Positions 62,297-64,000 of a stretch of DNA of 64,000 nucleotides are shown piece after piece. A program made the position numbers and the translations under genes. Position 1 is the stretch's first letter. The number at the start of each line of letters is the position of its first letter. The stretch comes from CAZCAC01 sp964496575. Its GTDB lineage: Bacteria; Planctomycetota; UBA1135; GCA-002686595. Location: the NCBI GenBank assembly GCA_964496575.1, contig CAZCAC010000036.1:1-64000 (forward strand), read 5' to 3'. Under the pieces are notes generated by a model. That model was not told where the DNA came from. It ran no database searches and saw nothing but the letters and a program-made list of their open reading frames with translations.

Positions 62297-62369
62297 CGCA
62301 CCCCCTCATCGTGAATGAACGGCATTCGGCCAATGCCGCCACTCCACGCACCTATGTCAGGAGCCCTGC
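62165..62369. mobile_element. 205-bp MITE with 15-bp terminal inverted repeats and 3-bp target duplication
   Basis: The left end GCAGGGCTCCTGACA (62165-62179) is repeated perfectly inverted at 62355-62369. The flanks are AAT on both sides (62162-62164 and 62370-62372). The interior has no transposase but contains further inverted repeats (ATGCAAC/GTTGCAT; GGCATT/AATGCC near 62321-62337). Deleting the element and one AAT restores a continuous FG-GAP reading frame (NPN-AVAISDLDGDG). The ANT-type duplication would fit an IS5-family (ISL2-like) transposase acting in trans; that is inference. Confidence 0.88.
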
Positions 62370-64000
62370 AATGCGGTGGCCATCTCCGATCTCGACGGCG
62401 ACGGAAGGCAGGACATCGTGTGCGCGAACGGGTACTGCGGGCAGTTCGGCGAGAACGACCGCCTGGTCATCTTCCATCAGAACGGCGCCGGCGGTTTCGG
62501 TCCCGGCCCGGACCAGGTCCTGGTGCTGGGGAACGTGGAGCAACCGGCGGACCCGCACGCGGTGGAGGTCGCCGACCTGAACGGTGACGGCCTGCTCGAT
62601 CTCTCCACGGCGAACACCCTGGATGACAGTCTGGCGATCTTCTACCAGGTGGAACCGGGCTACTTCTGGGAGGAGCCCGAGCTCCTGGGAGACGCGACCA
62701 CGACCGACGGTCCCCACTCCATCGCGGTGGCCGATCTGAACGGCGACGGTAGACCCGATCTCGTCTCGGCCAACTCGGTGAGCAATACGCTGACCATCTT
62801 CCACCAGGAGCAGACGCGCACCTTCGGCGCGGCGCCCGACGTGACGCTCGGGGACTTCACCAGCCTCGACGATCCCCGCTCGGTCATCGCGGCCGATCTG
62901 AACGGAGACGGATTGCTGGACCTGGCGGCCGCGAACTTCGCGGGGGACGACCTGGTCGTCTTCCTGCAGCCGTCCGAAGGCTTCGTGAATACCGTCACCC
63001 CCGACATCGTCCTCGGGAACACCGGTCTGGGAAGCGGGCCGCTGTTCGTCGACGCCGCGGATCTGGACGGGGACGGGCGGCTCGATCTGATCTCCGCGAA
63101 CCACACCGACGACAACCTGCACCTGTACCTCCAGAAGGTCTCCGGGGACTTCCCGTCCTCGTCCCCGCTGATTCTGGGCAGCGAGCTCATCACCTCGGAG
63201 CCGCAGTCGGTCCGCGCCGCCGACCTGAACGGCGACGGGCGGCTGGATGTCATCGCGGCCAGCGCCGGCACCGGCAACCTGACCGTCTTCTTCCAGACCG
63301 TATCCGGAGACTACGCCACCGATCCGGATCTGTCCGTCGGAGATGCGAACACCATCGTCGATGTCGTCTCCGTGGCCGCGGCGGATCTGAACGGAGACCG
63401 GTTGCTGGACATCCTGACCGCGGACTCGCTGACCGGTCACCTGACCGTCTTCTCGCAGGCGGCTCCGGGGGTCTTCTCCACGGTCCCCGAGCTCGTGCTC
63501 GGGGCCGATGATGCGCTCGATCGCCCGAGGTACGTGGCCATCGCGGATCTCAGCGGTGACGGATGTCTCGACCTCGTGTCCGCGAACTTCCGGGGCGACA
63601 ACCTCGCCGTGTTCTTCCAGACCGCGGCCGGGAGCTTCGACGAGTCCCCCGACCTCCTCCTCGGCGACAGCAGCAGCGTGGACGGCCCGGAGTGCGTGGC
63701 GGCCGCCGATCTGAACAGCGACGGGCGGTTCGATCTCGTCTCGGCGAACGCCAAGGGCGACAACCTGGCCGTCTTCCTGCAGGACGCCACCGGGGCCTTC
63801 CCCTCGAGTCCGGACCACCTCCTGGGGGACGTCGAGGTCACCCGCCAGCCCGGGTTCGTGATCGCCCTGGACCTGGACGGCAACGGGCTCGGTGACGTCG
63901 TCTCGGCGAACAAGCTGGGAGATCACTTGTCCCTTTTCTTCCAGAACACCCCGGGAGGCTTCTCCGGCACGCCCGACCTCCAGCTGGGGTACAACTCGCA
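62370..64000 (+). pseudogene. 3' continuation of the FG-GAP lipoprotein after the MITE (partial, runs off window)
   Basis: From 62370 a frame without stops runs to the end of the window. It encodes about ten FG-GAP/VCBS repeats of ~53-56 residues, each with a calcium loop (DLDGDGRQDIV, DLNGDGLLDLS, DLNGDGRPDLV, DLNGDRLLDIL, DLNSDGRFDLV) and a VFFQ/IFHQ strand. It is shifted by one base relative to the upstream part because the insertion added 208 bp. No good start codon with an RBS is seen at its beginning. The absence of any stop over 1.6 kb suggests that the insertion is recent. The true C-terminus lies beyond 64000. Confidence 0.82.

Noticed and set aside
1..64000. CRISPR arrays, rRNA or tRNA genes
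   Set aside because: No regularly spaced repeats with unique spacers and no conserved rRNA or tRNA cloverleaf sequence were recognised by eye. A dedicated search (tRNAscan-SE, Infernal) would be decisive.

Overview
The window is about 67 % GC, with dense protein-coding genes and no rRNA, tRNA or CRISPR array that I can see. The gene content points to an uncultured Planctomycetota-like bacterium. It has many large secreted proteins with FG-GAP, LamG, parallel beta-helix and choice-of-anchor-J modules, a ThuA plus DUF1080 fusion, squalene-cyclase-like toroid proteins, and a recurrent Cys-rich C-terminal domain on six secreted proteins. This assignment is inferred from gene types, not from a marker gene.

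Layout. 0-21 kb: a TPR protein, an interrupted tetraheme cytochrome, a secreted deiminase of the agmatine deiminase/PPAD superfamily, a two-gene polysaccharide deacetylase/glycosyltransferase operon, and secreted proteins with short palindromic repeats in the gaps. 12.9-29.5 kb: three paralogous ~990-residue beta-propeller proteins. The second carries an in-frame TAG and lies in a segment bounded by two inverted copies of a GCGGAG-type dispersed repeat. 29.6-34.6 kb: a toroid-fold protein and a large unrecognised secreted protein.

34.6-46.3 kb is the energy-conservation block. It holds an Hmc-like module (a 16-heme cytochrome, a 4Fe-4S ferredoxin subunit, and an NrfD-type membrane subunit fused to a pentaheme tail). 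A divergent rseC follows, then a complete rnfCDGEAB operon. RnfB is fused to a GltD/NfnB-like NAD(P)H flavoprotein, while RnfC lacks the glycine-rich NADH/FMN motif. I infer that the pyridine-nucleotide site has moved from RnfC to the RnfB fusion, and that the multiheme module feeds or drains electrons in the same redox network.

46.4-64 kb: a Tim44/TerB-like zinc-ribbon membrane protein, more secreted proteins, a PLP aminotransferase, ThuA-DUF1080, an HD phosphohydrolase, a DUF3524 (tRNA-queuosine mannosyltransferase-like) glycosyltransferase, a redoxin lipoprotein, and a CpaF ATPase. The last gene is a giant FG-GAP lipoprotein interrupted by a 205-bp MITE with 15-bp terminal inverted repeats and a 3-bp target duplication. 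It runs off the window end. A ~306-bp near-palindrome lies between the convergent genes that end at 54.5-54.8 kb. Four genes are interrupted: three by in-frame stops and one by the MITE.
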